Source of the DNA: Stenotrophomonas sp. BIO128-Bstrain
Lineage (GTDB): Bacteria > Pseudomonadota > Gammaproteobacteria > Xanthomonadales > Xanthomonadaceae
Direction: 5' to 3'
Assembly: GCF_030128875.1 (NCBI RefSeq)
Contig: NZ_CP124620.1
Coordinates: 434,001 to 498,000 of the forward strand
Length of the DNA: 64,000 nucleotides
Shown here piece after piece: positions 1 through 9,428 of the stretch; position 1 is the stretch's first letter; each line of letters starts with the position of its first letter. The translations under genes were made by a program, and so were the position numbers. The notes beneath the pieces are model-generated. The model saw only the letters and a program-made list of their open reading frames with translations. It searched no databases and had not been told where the DNA came from.

Positions 1-844
1 CCACGCCGATCAGCGGGAACAGATCCTCCATGTCCTGCCCGCTCAGCATCAGCTCCAAATCGAATACCCGCAGCTGGAAGGGATTGGTGAGCGTGCCGCT
101 GGCGATCGCATGCGTGTTCCCCGCGCGCCCATCCAGATGGATGCGGAACGGATGCCCGGTATTGGTCAGCTCCAGCGGCGACTCGGTATTGCCATTCAGC
201 GAGAACGGATTGCCCTGCCAGCGTCCCTTGCCCTTGACCAGCAATGGCGGGCCACTGTCCTTGTCCCGCGGCTTGCCGCTGTTGAGCGAGACCAGCACAT
301 CCGTCCTGCCGGCCGTGTCCTGGAACTGCAGGCGCCCATCCTCGATCAGCAACCGTTGCAGCACCGGCGGGTCACCGTCGCTCGGGCCCAGGAAATCCCA
401 GTTGCCCGGCTGATTCTTCTCCGGCGCGGTTTCCAGCAGCAGATCCGGTCGCGTCAAGCGGATCTCCGGAATCCGCACCTGCCCGCGCAGCAAGGGCAAT
501 ACCCGCAGATCGATCTCCGCCCGATCCGCCGTCGCCATCTGCGGCTGCTTGGCCCAGGTCGCATTCGCGAACGTCAGCCCATCGCCTCGCACCGTCGTCA
601 CCCGGCCCAGATCGACATCCAGATCCCCATTGATATGGAACTCCCGGCCGGTCTTTGCCTGCACCGCCCGTTCCACCGGCCCCTTGAACCAGTTCCAGTC
701 CCATAACGCGATCAGGATCAACAGTGCCGCGAACAGAAACACCAGAATCGCCAACCACCGCTGCCCACGCTTACCGGGACGGCTCCAGCGCCAGCGGGAA
801 CGGGAAGAGACATCGGACGGAGCAGGGGAGGGGACAGTATTCAC
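1..844 (-). CDS. AsmA family protein (N-terminal part, truncated by window edge)
   Basis: The leftward frame is open from a GTG at 844 to the window edge, giving about 281 residues. It starts with a Ser/Arg-rich cytoplasmic stretch, then one hydrophobic helix near residues 34-49, then a periplasmic-type segment with the pattern of AsmA proteins: a conserved GREF followed by a G-D-L-D-V motif, then a beta-rich region with repeated 'LL..P.V.I..I.L..P.L.LE' phrases. AsmA-like proteins are inner-membrane anchored and are linked to outer-membrane biogenesis and phospholipid traffic; that role is family knowledge. The ATG codons just upstream run straight into stops, so GTG is the only reasonable start. 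The C-terminus lies outside the window. Confidence 0.8.
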   Translation of the reverse strand, partial: MNTVPSPAPSDVSSRSRWRWSRPGKRGQRWLAILVFLFAALLILIALWDWNWFKGPVERAVQAKTGREFHINGDLDVDLGRVTTVRGDGLTFANATWAKQPQMATADRAEIDLRVLPLLRGQVRIPEIRLTRPDLLLETAPEKNQPGNWDFLGPSDGDPPVLQRLLIEDGRLQFQDTAGRTDVLVSLNSGKPRDKDSGPPLLVKGKGRWQGNPFSLNGNTESPLELTNTGHPFRIHLDGRAGNTHAIASGTLTNPFQLRVFDLELMLSGQDMEDLFPLIGV

Positions 845-895
845 ATCCCCATGGTTGCCCTTGCATCGTGCAGGCAACGCGAAGCATTGGTAAGC

Positions 896-955
896 GTAGT
901 GTCAGGGTGGCTGGAGGATTGCCTTCAACCACCCGGCGCATGGCGCGGACACTAC
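896..955. repeat. Nested GTAG-type palindrome
   Basis: GTAGTGTC at 896-903 is mirrored by GACACTAC at 948-955, and inside it GGGTGG (905-910) is mirrored by CCACCC (929-934). The outer arms begin and end like the GTAG repeats seen elsewhere in the window, but the loop is much larger. It sits in the 282-bp stretch between the AsmA gene and trhA, which holds no convincing gene. The rest of that stretch contains a low-complexity tract (three CTTTCG units at 1044-1061, then leucine-codon-like triplets to about 1110). Confidence 0.5.
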
Positions 956-1126
956 TGGATCAGGCAGCCATGCCGTTGACCTTTCCGTGCGCGCCAGCCC
1001 ACCCGTGCCGCCCCAGCCTGGCGCATGCCTGAAGCCTTGGCTGCTTTCGCTTTCGCTTTCGCTGTTGCTGCTTCTGCCGCTGTTGCTGGTGTCGCTGCCG
1101 ATGCTCTTACTGCAGGAAAACAACAC

Positions 1127-1759
1127 TCAAAGAATCTGCGCCGTCACCGCAACGAAGTGGCACACACTCCCGCCGATCACGAACAGATGCCAGATCGCAT
1201 GCGAATACGGCACCGACTCCCGGTGATAGAACACCGTCCCCAACGTATAGAACACGCCGCCGGCCAGCAGCCATCCCAGCGTCCACGCATCCAACGAGTT
1301 CCACATCGGCTTGATCGCCACCATCACCATCCAGCCCATCGCGATATAGATGATCGTCGACAGCAGTTTGAACCGGCCCGTATAGAACAACTTGAAGACC
1401 ACCCCGAACAGCGCCAGTGCCCAGATCGCGGTGAACATCCCCCAGCCCCAGGGGCCGCGCAGGCCGATCAGCGTGAACGGCGTATACGTGCCGGCGATCA
1501 GCAGGTAGATCGCACAGTGATCGAACACCTTCAGCCGGCCCTTCGCGATCGGATGCTGGATCGCGTGGTAGAGCGTCGAGGCCGTGTACAACAGCAGCAA
1601 TGCCACCCCGAACACGATCGCGCTGGCCAACTGCCAGCCGTCGCCATAGATGGCGGCCAGGGTGATCAGTACCGCACTACCGGCCAGTGCAGCGACGGCG
1701 CCAAGCCCGTGGGTCAGGGCGCTGGCGATTTCTTCTCGAACGGAAACGACAGAGGTCAT
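1127..1759 (-). CDS. trhA: Hemolysin III / TrhA family membrane protein (PAQR superfamily)
   Basis: A 210-residue integral membrane protein with about seven hydrophobic helices. It carries the PAQR-type landmarks: an early 'EE.A..LTHG.GA' segment, 'S.LYHA' at the end of helix 2, 'DH.AIYLLIAGTYTPF' in the middle, and 'FYHRES.PYSHAIWHLFV..GS..HF' near the C-terminus, whose His residues form the metal site of the family. The ATG at 1759 begins the conserved part; the frame is open upstream but that extension is low-complexity and overlaps prfC. It lies 106 bp downstream of prfC on the same strand. The hemolysin name is historical; the bacterial members are thought to act in membrane homeostasis, which is not shown here. 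Confidence 0.87.
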   Translation of the reverse strand: MTSVVSVREEIASALTHGLGAVAALAGSAVLITLAAIYGDGWQLASAIVFGVALLLLYTASTLYHAIQHPIAKGRLKVFDHCAIYLLIAGTYTPFTLIGLRGPWGWGMFTAIWALALFGVVFKLFYTGRFKLLSTIIYIAMGWMVMVAIKPMWNSLDAWTLGWLLAGGVFYTLGTVFYHRESVPYSHAIWHLFVIGGSVCHFVAVTAQIL

Positions 1760-1865
1760 GGCGATGATGGGAGATGCGGGGAGGGGGAGCCCGCTCCCCC
1801 CTATCATCGCCGCGATGGCGCGCGCATGCACGCGCGCCTGTTCAGCCGGCAGCGCGGTCGCGCGA

Positions 1866-3470
<1,605 letters not shown>

Positions 3471-3545
3471 GGCGTGACGCGCCCGCCCGGGGCGCTTTTC
3501 ATGGAGATGAGCCGCCCAGTATAGCGGGGGCGGGCGTGGCCGGGG

Positions 3546-4448
3546 TCAGGGCAGGGCGGACGCCCCGGTCTCATCGGCGGTGCGGGCGAAGCGCAGCTCG
3601 CCCTGCGGGCTGACGATCCGGGCCGGAATCGAGCGCAGCCGCATCCCTGCATTGACCTGGACTGCGAAATGCAGATGCGGCGCGGCGCTGTAGCCGGTAT
3701 TGCCCGACAGGCCGATGCGCTGCCCGGCCTGGACCTGCTCGCCCTGGCGGACCAGCGCGCCGTTGTGCTGCAGGTGGGCGTACACGGCCATGCTGCCGTC
3801 CTCGTGCAGCACCCGCACCAGGTTGGCCCGGCCCAGATCGTGGTCGCGGTCCTGCCCATTGCCCTGGAAACCGGCCTGGACCTGCATGACGGTTCCCGCC
3901 CGCGCCGCAAGCACGGCCGTGCCCTCGGGCAGCGCGAAGTCGATGGCGTCGCGGCTTTCCGCGTCGCTGTGGCTGAAACGGCCCTGCGGCGCCTGGCTGA
4001 CCTGGATGCGGGCAGCGTCGAACGGCAGTTGGTAGGCCACGTCCTGCGGGCGGGCGGTGGGATCGCCGGGAACGGCGGTCAGCGCCAGCCGGATCGTCGT
4101 CGTGCCGGCCGGCGGCTGCACGTGGACCACCACGACGCTGGCCGAACCGGCCACCACGGTCTGCACGGGGAGCCCGGGCAGGGCGGGGGCACCGGGTGAG
4201 GACGCCAGTGCCACCTGGACCGGCCCCGCCAGGCGGTTGTCGACGCGTGCCTGCCAACGGTCGCCTTCCCCCTCCAGGGTCAGCACCGCCAAGGCCGACG
4301 CATCTGCCTGGCCGGCCGGTTGGGCGGAGGTGGCGGGCGTCGGCCGGTCGATCCGCCAGCCGTCCCGCCAGTTTGCGCCCGGCCCGGCCCAGGCGTTCAG
4401 CGCCGGCAGGATCAACACGGTCAGTACGGGCAGACGCAGGCAGCGCAA
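3546..4448 (-). CDS. Secreted M23 family metallopeptidase
   Basis: A 300-residue protein with a Sec signal peptide (residues 1-21, ending A-W-A-G), a variable beta-rich middle (about 50-145) and a C-terminal LytM/M23 domain. The metal and catalytic residues are visible: His160 and Asp170 in the 'FSH...DAIDF' motif, His225 in YAH, and the HLH motif at 258-260. M23 enzymes cut peptidoglycan peptide bridges in the periplasm, or act as amidase activators when metal ligands are missing; the ligands here look intact, so catalysis is likely. The gene is divergent from the met operon, and its start lies about 120 bp from the riboswitch. Confidence 0.88.
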   Translation of the reverse strand: MRCLRLPVLTVLILPALNAWAGPGANWRDGWRIDRPTPATSAQPAGQADASALAVLTLEGEGDRWQARVDNRLAGPVQVALASSPGAPALPGLPVQTVVAGSASVVVVHVQPPAGTTTIRLALTAVPGDPTARPQDVAYQLPFDAARIQVSQAPQGRFSHSDAESRDAIDFALPEGTAVLAARAGTVMQVQAGFQGNGQDRDHDLGRANLVRVLHEDGSMAVYAHLQHNGALVRQGEQVQAGQRIGLSGNTGYSAAPHLHFAVQVNAGMRLRSIPARIVSPQGELRFARTADETGASALP

Positions 4449-4532
4449 GGCATTCGCCGGTAAGCAGGGGAGTTGGAGTATGCGTGACTGATGATGATCT
4501 GGAATATATATCTCTTCATGCAGATGAAGGGA

Positions 4533-4561
4533 TTGACATCAGCCAAAAGCGCTGGCATCGT
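4533..4561 (+). promoter_or_regulatory. Probable sigma-70 promoter of the met operon
   Basis: A perfect TTGACA (4533-4538) is followed after 17 bp by CATCGT (4556-4561), a weak -10 box. Transcription would start near 4568, directly at the 5' strand of the riboswitch P1 helix. That agreement supports the call despite the poor -10 match. Confidence 0.55.
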
Positions 4562-4568
4562 GGCTGCA

Positions 4569-4684
4569 CCATCGAGACCGGCAGAGGGACAGGCCCTTTG
4601 AAGCCGGGGCAGCCCGCAGACGCGAAAGCGACCCTGCGTAGGTGCCAAATCCTGCGGAGACCGTTGGTGTCTTCCGAAAGATGG
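4569..4684 (+). ncRNA. SAM-I (S-box) riboswitch upstream of metX
   Basis: The leader has the S-box signature. P1 is formed by CCATC (4569-4573) and GATGG (4680-4684). Between them are GAGGGACAGGCCC, then TGAAGCCGGGGCAGCC (4599-4614 approx.), a P3-like hairpin with a GAAA loop, AGGTGCCAAATCC (4640-4652 approx.), a P4-like hairpin, and CCGAAAGATGG at the end. These are the conserved joining regions of the class that binds S-adenosylmethionine. Downstream are two further possible hairpins: GTTCGAA/TTCGAAC (4684-4690 with 4710-4716) and CGAGCT/AGCTCG (4718-4723 with 4731-4736), followed by a short T run near 4743. Either could be the expression platform. When SAM is plentiful, metX, metB and hom expression should fall. 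Confidence 0.9.
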
Positions 4685-4765
4685 TTCGAACCGTGCACCG
4701 TGCGTGCGCTTCGAACGCGAGCTCCGCGAAAGCTCGATGGCCGTTTTCCTCCTTTGGATACCGCC

Positions 4766-5827
4766 ATGAGCTTCGCCACCGCCGCCCCTGCCGCCACCGA
4801 AACTTTCGCCCCGCTCAGCGTCCCCGTCGACGCCGGGCTGAACGCCGTGCGCGGCGATATCGCGGCGGTGCTGTCGATGCGTCACGGTGGACCGCGGCCG
4901 GTGCGACTGCGCTACGAAATCGTGGGCCGCGCCGAGGCGCCGGTGGTGGTGCTGGCCGGTGGCATCTCCGCCCACCGCCACGTGGCGGCCAATGCCGAAT
5001 TCCCGGAAAAGGGCTGGGCCGAAGGCCTGGTGGCCCCAGGCCGCGCGCTGGATCCGGCCTCCCTGCGCATCCTGGCGTTCGACTTCATTGGCGCCGATGG
5101 GGCGCTGGACCTGCCGATCGATACTGCCGACCAGGCCGACGCGCTGGCCTTGCTGCTCGATCATCTCGGCATCGCCCGCCTGCAGTGCTTCGTCGGTTAC
5201 TCCTACGGGGCGCTGGTTGGCCAGCAGTTCGCGCTCCGTCACCGCCAGCGCCTGCAGAAGCTGATCGCGGTGAGCGGCGCGCACCGCCCGCATCCGTATG
5301 CCGCCGCCTGGCGCGCGCTGCAGCGTCGCGCGGTCGCGCTGGGCCAGCTGCAGTGCGCCGAAAGCCACGGGCTGTCGCTGGCGCGCCAGTTCGCCATGCT
5401 CAGCTACCGCACGCCGGAAGAATTCGGCGAACGCTTCGACGCCGCGCCGGAAGTGGTCAATGGCCGCGTGCGCGTCGCCGCTGAAGACTATCTGGATGCC
5501 GCCGGTGCGCAGTACGTCGCCCGTACCCCCGTCGATGCCTACCTGCGCCTGTCCGAATCGATCGACCTGCACCGCATCGACCCGGCCGCCATCCAGGTCC
5601 CGACCGTCGTGGTCGCCGTGGAAGGCGATCGCCTGGTCCCGCTGGCCGACTGCGTCGGTCTGGTGGAAGGGCTGGGCCCGCGCGGCAGCCTGCGCGTGCT
5701 GCGCTCCCCGTATGGCCACGACGCCTTCCTGAAAGAAACCGATCGCATCGACGCGATCCTCGCCACCGCTTTTCGATCCCCCGGAGAACCGCATGAGCCG
5801 TTCCGCTGGTACCGAGCCGTCCTGTAG
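4766..5827 (+). CDS. metX: Homoserine O-acyltransferase, MetX-type alpha/beta hydrolase
   Basis: A 353-residue alpha/beta-hydrolase-fold acyltransferase that activates homoserine (with acetyl- or succinyl-CoA) as the first step of the methionine branch. The catalytic triad can be placed: Ser146 in the elbow GYSYG, Asp288 in the 'EGDRLVP' motif and His318 in YGHD. The elbow differs from the GGSMGG of classical MetX enzymes; related Xanthomonadaceae proteins have been assigned as succinyltransferases, so the acyl donor is uncertain. The gene is 81 bp downstream of the SAM-I riboswitch and overlaps metB by 35 bp. The last 15 or so residues are encoded in that overlap and are probably not part of the fold. 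Confidence 0.87.
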   Translation: MSFATAAPAATETFAPLSVPVDAGLNAVRGDIAAVLSMRHGGPRPVRLRYEIVGRAEAPVVVLAGGISAHRHVAANAEFPEKGWAEGLVAPGRALDPASLRILAFDFIGADGALDLPIDTADQADALALLLDHLGIARLQCFVGYSYGALVGQQFALRHRQRLQKLIAVSGAHRPHPYAAAWRALQRRAVALGQLQCAESHGLSLARQFAMLSYRTPEEFGERFDAAPEVVNGRVRVAAEDYLDAAGAQYVARTPVDAYLRLSESIDLHRIDPAAIQVPTVVVAVEGDRLVPLADCVGLVEGLGPRGSLRVLRSPYGHDAFLKETDRIDAILATAFRSPGEPHEPFRWYRAVL

Positions 5828-7037
5828 CCGTGTCACCGCCGCCGTGCGTGCCGGCATCGACCGTGACACCGCCCATGGCGCGGTGACCCCGCCGATCGTG
5901 CTGTCCTCGAACTTCAGTTTCGATGGCTTCGGCAACAAGCGCCAGTACGACTACACGCGCAGCGGCAACCCCACCCGTGATCTGCTGGGTGAGGCGCTGG
6001 CCGAACTGGAGGGGGGCGCCGGTGGCGTGATCACGTCCACCGGCATGGGCGCGATCAACCTGGTGCTCAATGCGCTGCTGCAGCCCGGCGATACCCTGGT
6101 GGTGCCGCATGATGCGTACGGCGGCAGCTGGCGCCTGTTCAACGCGCTGGCGAAGAAGGGCCATTTCGGCCTGATCACCGCCGACCTGACCGATCCGCGT
6201 TCGCTGGCCGATGCGCTGGCGCAGTCGCCGACGCTGGTGCTGATCGAAACCCCGTCCAACCCGCTGCTGCGCATCACCGACCTGCGCTTCGTCATCGATG
6301 CCGCGCACAAGGCCGGTGCCAAGGTCGTCGTCGACAACACCTTCCTGTCGCCGGCGCTGCAGCAGCCGATCAGCTTCGGTGCCGACCTGGTGCTGCACTC
6401 CACCACCAAGTACATCAACGGGCACAGCGATGTGGTCGGCGGCGCGGTGGTCGCGCGCGATCCGGCGGTGCGCGAGCAGCTGGTGTGGTGGGCCAACGCA
6501 CTGGGCCTGACCGGCTCGCCGTTCGATGCGTTCCTGACCCTGCGTGGCCTGCGCACGCTCGGTGCACGGCTGCGCGCGCACCAGGAAAACACGGTGGCCG
6601 TGGTCGATCTGCTCACCGCCAGCGATGCGGTGGCCAGCGTGTACTACCCGGGCCTGGCCGATCATCCCGGCCATGCCATCGCGGCGCGCCAGCAGAGCGG
6701 CTTCGGTGCGATGCTGTCCTTCGAACTGGCCTCGTGCCCGGGCGATGATCCGCACGCCGCGGTGCGGGCCTTCGTCGATGGCCTGCGCTGTTTCACCCTG
6801 GCCGAATCGCTGGGCGGCGTCGAGAGCCTGGTCGCGCACCCGGCCACCATGACCCATGCAGCGATGACCCCGGAAGCGCGCGCGCATGCCGGCATCAGCG
6901 AAGGGCTGCTGCGCCTGTCGGTCGGCATTGAATCGCCGGAAGACCTGGTGGCCGATCTGCAGGCCGGGCTGGAACGCGCCCAGGTCGTGATCGATCAGCA
7001 CCGCGACGTGCAGCGCCGTAAACAGGTGGATGCATGA
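5793..7037 (+). CDS. metB: Cystathionine gamma-synthase (PLP-dependent)
   Basis: A 414-residue member of the Cys/Met-metabolism PLP enzyme family. The PLP-binding lysine is Lys206 in 'LHSTTKYINGHSD'; other landmarks are YTRSGNPT near residue 55, 'STGMGAI' near 82 and 'ETPSNP' near 152. It joins acyl-homoserine to cysteine to give cystathionine. A GGAGAA ribosome site precedes the ATG at 5793, which lies inside the end of metX, and the stop overlaps the hom start by ATGA. The family includes cystathionine gamma-lyases and sulfhydrylases, so the assignment to MetB leans on the operon. Regulated by the upstream SAM-I riboswitch. Confidence 0.87.
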   Translation: MSRSAGTEPSCSRVTAAVRAGIDRDTAHGAVTPPIVLSSNFSFDGFGNKRQYDYTRSGNPTRDLLGEALAELEGGAGGVITSTGMGAINLVLNALLQPGDTLVVPHDAYGGSWRLFNALAKKGHFGLITADLTDPRSLADALAQSPTLVLIETPSNPLLRITDLRFVIDAAHKAGAKVVVDNTFLSPALQQPISFGADLVLHSTTKYINGHSDVVGGAVVARDPAVREQLVWWANALGLTGSPFDAFLTLRGLRTLGARLRAHQENTVAVVDLLTASDAVASVYYPGLADHPGHAIAARQQSGFGAMLSFELASCPGDDPHAAVRAFVDGLRCFTLAESLGGVESLVAHPATMTHAAMTPEARAHAGISEGLLRLSVGIESPEDLVADLQAGLERAQVVIDQHRDVQRRKQVDA

Positions 7038-8101
7038 GCGCGGTGCTGAATCTGCCGCTGGTTGCCAACCGGAAACTGGCGCTGCTCGGCACCGGCACGG
7101 TCGGCACCGCTTTCGTGGAACGGTATGCCTCGTTGCAGCACCGTGGCGTCACGCTGCCGTCGTTTTCCTGGTTGGCCAATTCACGCACGGCGCGCACCTG
7201 CGAACACGCCCCCGCGCACGAACTTGCCCAGGCCAACCTGGCCGCACGCGGTGCGGTGACACTGCAGCCCTGGGCGGAAGCCGAGGGCCTGCAGCGCGGT
7301 GACGTGGTGGTCGATGCGACGGCCAGTGACGAGGTCGCCAACTGGCACGAGCAGTGGCTGGCGCGTGGCGTGCACGTGGTGACCGCCAACAAGCTCGGCC
7401 AGGGTGCGCAGCTCGCACGTGCCCAGGCCATCGCCGACAGCGGCCAGCAGGGCGACGCGCGCTACGGCGACAGCGCGACGGTGGGGGCTGGCCTGCCGCT
7501 GCTGAGCAGCCTGCGCGCGCTGGTTGCCGGTGGCGACCGCATCCATCGCGTGGAGGGCGTACTGTCCGGTTCGCTGGCGTGGCTGTTCCATCACTACGAT
7601 GGCCAGCGTCCGTTTTCTGCGTGGGTGCGTGAGGCAGCGGGCGCCGGGTACACCGAGCCGGACCCGCGTGTGGATCTGTCCGGTGAAGATGTCCGTCGCA
7701 AACTGCTGATCCTGGCGCGCGCCAGCGGCATCGCATTGCGGGCCGAGCAGGTGCGGGTCGCCTCACTGGTGCCCGACGCGCTGGCGGTGTTGCCGCCGGC
7801 CGATGCGTTGGCCCAGCTGTCACTGCTGGATGCCCCGCTGCAGCAGTATTGGCGGCAGGCCAGCGAGCAGGGCGGTTGCCTGCGTTTCGTCGGTGGCTTC
7901 GATCACGAGGGTGCGTCGGTGGGGCTGCGTGTGCTCCCGCGTGACCATCCGCTGGCCGGCGGTGCACAGACCGACAACCGGGTGGCGATTCATAGCGATC
8001 GGTATCACGCCCAGCCGCTGTTGATCCAGGGGCCGGGCGCCGGCGCGGAAGTCACCGCCGCCGCATTGCTGGACGACGTGCTGGCGATCGTGCGGGGCTG
8101 A
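7034..8101 (+). CDS. hom: Homoserine dehydrogenase (monofunctional, no ACT domain)
   Basis: A 355-residue protein with an N-terminal Rossmann fold (LLGTGTVGTAF, glycines 19, 21 and 24) and a C-terminal catalytic part containing 'TANK' and 'GVLSGSLAWLF', then 'GYTEPDPR.DLSG.DVRRKLLILAR', the substrate-binding signature of homoserine dehydrogenases. It reduces aspartate semialdehyde to homoserine, the substrate of MetX. It has neither a fused aspartate kinase nor the C-terminal ACT domain used for threonine feedback, so control is probably through the riboswitch. It starts within the metB stop (ATGA overlap), which implies translational coupling. Third and last gene of the met operon. Confidence 0.9.
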   Translation: MSAVLNLPLVANRKLALLGTGTVGTAFVERYASLQHRGVTLPSFSWLANSRTARTCEHAPAHELAQANLAARGAVTLQPWAEAEGLQRGDVVVDATASDEVANWHEQWLARGVHVVTANKLGQGAQLARAQAIADSGQQGDARYGDSATVGAGLPLLSSLRALVAGGDRIHRVEGVLSGSLAWLFHHYDGQRPFSAWVREAAGAGYTEPDPRVDLSGEDVRRKLLILARASGIALRAEQVRVASLVPDALAVLPPADALAQLSLLDAPLQQYWRQASEQGGCLRFVGGFDHEGASVGLRVLPRDHPLAGGAQTDNRVAIHSDRYHAQPLLIQGPGAGAEVTAAALLDDVLAIVRG

Positions 8102-8180
8102 CCGCCGCGAGATCCCACCAAGGCACGCGGTAGCGCCAAGGTGGGCTGGCTGCGTCGGCGGATAATGGTGAGGACGGCTG

Positions 8181-8201
8181 CTGCCACGCATGGCGTGGCA
8201 G
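8181..8201. repeat. REP-like palindrome between hom and a convergent hydrolase gene
   Basis: CTGCCACGC and GCGTGGCAG form a 9-bp perfect stem around ATG, followed by GTACC. It resembles the dispersed palindromes of Stenotrophomonas genomes. It lies in the 119-bp gap between two convergent genes and could work as a bidirectional transcription end, although no T tract follows. Confidence 0.6.
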
Positions 8202-8220
8202 TACCGGGGTGGTGGGCAGG

Positions 8221-9222
8221 TCAGTCGTGTGGTGAGATTGCCTTCAGCAGTGCCGCATTGAATCGCGCAGGGTCCTGCACCTGCGGCGAGTGGCCCAGGT
8301 CCTCGAAGCTCACCAGGGTGGCGCCGGGAATCGCCGCGGCCGCCGCCTTGCCCAGCGCAGGGTAGTTGCCCAGCGTCGCTTTCAGGGCGGGCGGCGCCAG
8401 GTCACGGCCGATCGCGGTGCGGTCGGTCTGGCCGATGAACAAGGTGGTCGGGACCATGAGTTTCGGCAGTTCATAGACGACGGGCTGGTTGAACACCATG
8501 TCCGAGGTCAGCGCCTGGCTCCACGCCACTGCCTGTTTGCCGGGGCCGTCGTACATGCGCGACTGCATGCGCACCCACTGCTCGTACTCGGGCTTCCACT
8601 GCCCGTTGTAATAAACGTCGAGCTGGTACTTCCTGATGCTGTCGAAGCTGGTCTTCAACTCGCCTGCGTACCAGGCATCGATACTGCGCCACGGCACGCC
8701 CTTGGCCTTCCAGTCTTCCAGTCCGATCGGGTTGATCAGTGACAGGCTGAGCAAGCGCTGGGGATACATCAACGCGAAGCGTGCCGCCAACATGCCGCCC
8801 ATCGAATGGCCGACGATGTGCAGCTTGCCCTCGCCGTAGCCCAGATGCTCCAGCAGCGCTTCGGTATTGGCGGCCAGCTGGCCGAACGAGTACTGGTAGC
8901 GTTCGGGCTTGCTCGATTTGCAGAAGCCGATCTGGTCCGGGGCGATCACCCGGTAGCCGGCCGCGCTCAGTGCCGCGATGGTGTCCTTCCAGGTGGCCGC
9001 GCAGAAGTTCTTCCCATGCAGCAGCACGACCGTACCGGCGAACCCTTTGCCGCCGGCGGGCACGTCGATGTACGCCATCTCCAGCGGCTGGCGCTGGGAC
9101 TCGAACCGGAAGATCTTGACCGGATAGGGGTAGTCGAAGCCTTCCAGTCGCGGGCCGTAGGTGTCGGCGGCGAGGGTGGTCAGCGGCAGGCAGGCGAGCA
9201 GGGCGGCGGCCAGGATGCGCAT
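8221..9222 (-). CDS. Exported alpha/beta hydrolase
   Basis: A 333-residue protein with a signal peptide (about residues 1-19, ending L-A-A). The hydrolase core shows the oxyanion segment LLHGKNF (67-73), the nucleophile Ser140 in VGHSMGG, Asp267 in 'GQTDRTA' and His311 in LGHSP, a complete triad. The substrate cannot be told; the fold covers esterases, lipases and haloperoxidase-like enzymes. I chose the ATG at 9222 because GGAGA stands at ribosome-site distance and the signal peptide starts there; an ATG at 9234 would add four residues. The promoter must lie in the repeat-rich region just upstream. Confidence 0.85.
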   Translation of the reverse strand: MRILAAALLACLPLTTLAADTYGPRLEGFDYPYPVKIFRFESQRQPLEMAYIDVPAGGKGFAGTVVLLHGKNFCAATWKDTIAALSAAGYRVIAPDQIGFCKSSKPERYQYSFGQLAANTEALLEHLGYGEGKLHIVGHSMGGMLAARFALMYPQRLLSLSLINPIGLEDWKAKGVPWRSIDAWYAGELKTSFDSIRKYQLDVYYNGQWKPEYEQWVRMQSRMYDGPGKQAVAWSQALTSDMVFNQPVVYELPKLMVPTTLFIGQTDRTAIGRDLAPPALKATLGNYPALGKAAAAAIPGATLVSFEDLGHSPQVQDPARFNAALLKAISPHD

Positions 9223-9273
9223 GGCGGTCTCCATCGGGGGAAGTCCTGACTGTACCGGAGTGGCCGTGCAGGG

Positions 9274-9412
9274 GTGCCGATGAGGCCACCGGGAGCAGCC
9301 GACCAACGGTCGGCTCTACATCCGAGCGATGTGCAGGGGTGCCGAACACCCGGGCGGTATGCGGGCGTGCCGATGAGGCCACCGGGAGCAGCCGACCAAC
9401 GGTCGGCTCTAC
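9274..9412. repeat. Duplicated 46-bp segment carrying a GTAG-type palindrome
   Basis: The segments 9274-9319 and 9367-9412 are identical over 46 bp. Each contains the palindrome AGCCGACCAACGGTCGGCT (9297-9315 and 9390-9408) followed by CTAC, the inverse of GTAG. A shorter shared piece, GTGCAGGGGTGCCGA, occurs at 9266-9280 and again at 9331-9345. The whole gap between the hydrolase and sdaA is thus an imperfect tandem duplication built around two repeats. Confidence 0.85.
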
Positions 9413-9428
9413 CGCCGGGGGCGGTGGA

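Noticed and set aside
987..1226. Short plus-strand frame encoding a Leu/Ser-rich hydrophobic stretch
   Set aside because: It is made of a low-complexity triplet tract and runs into the antisense of trhA; no ribosome site and no plausible protein beyond the Leu run.
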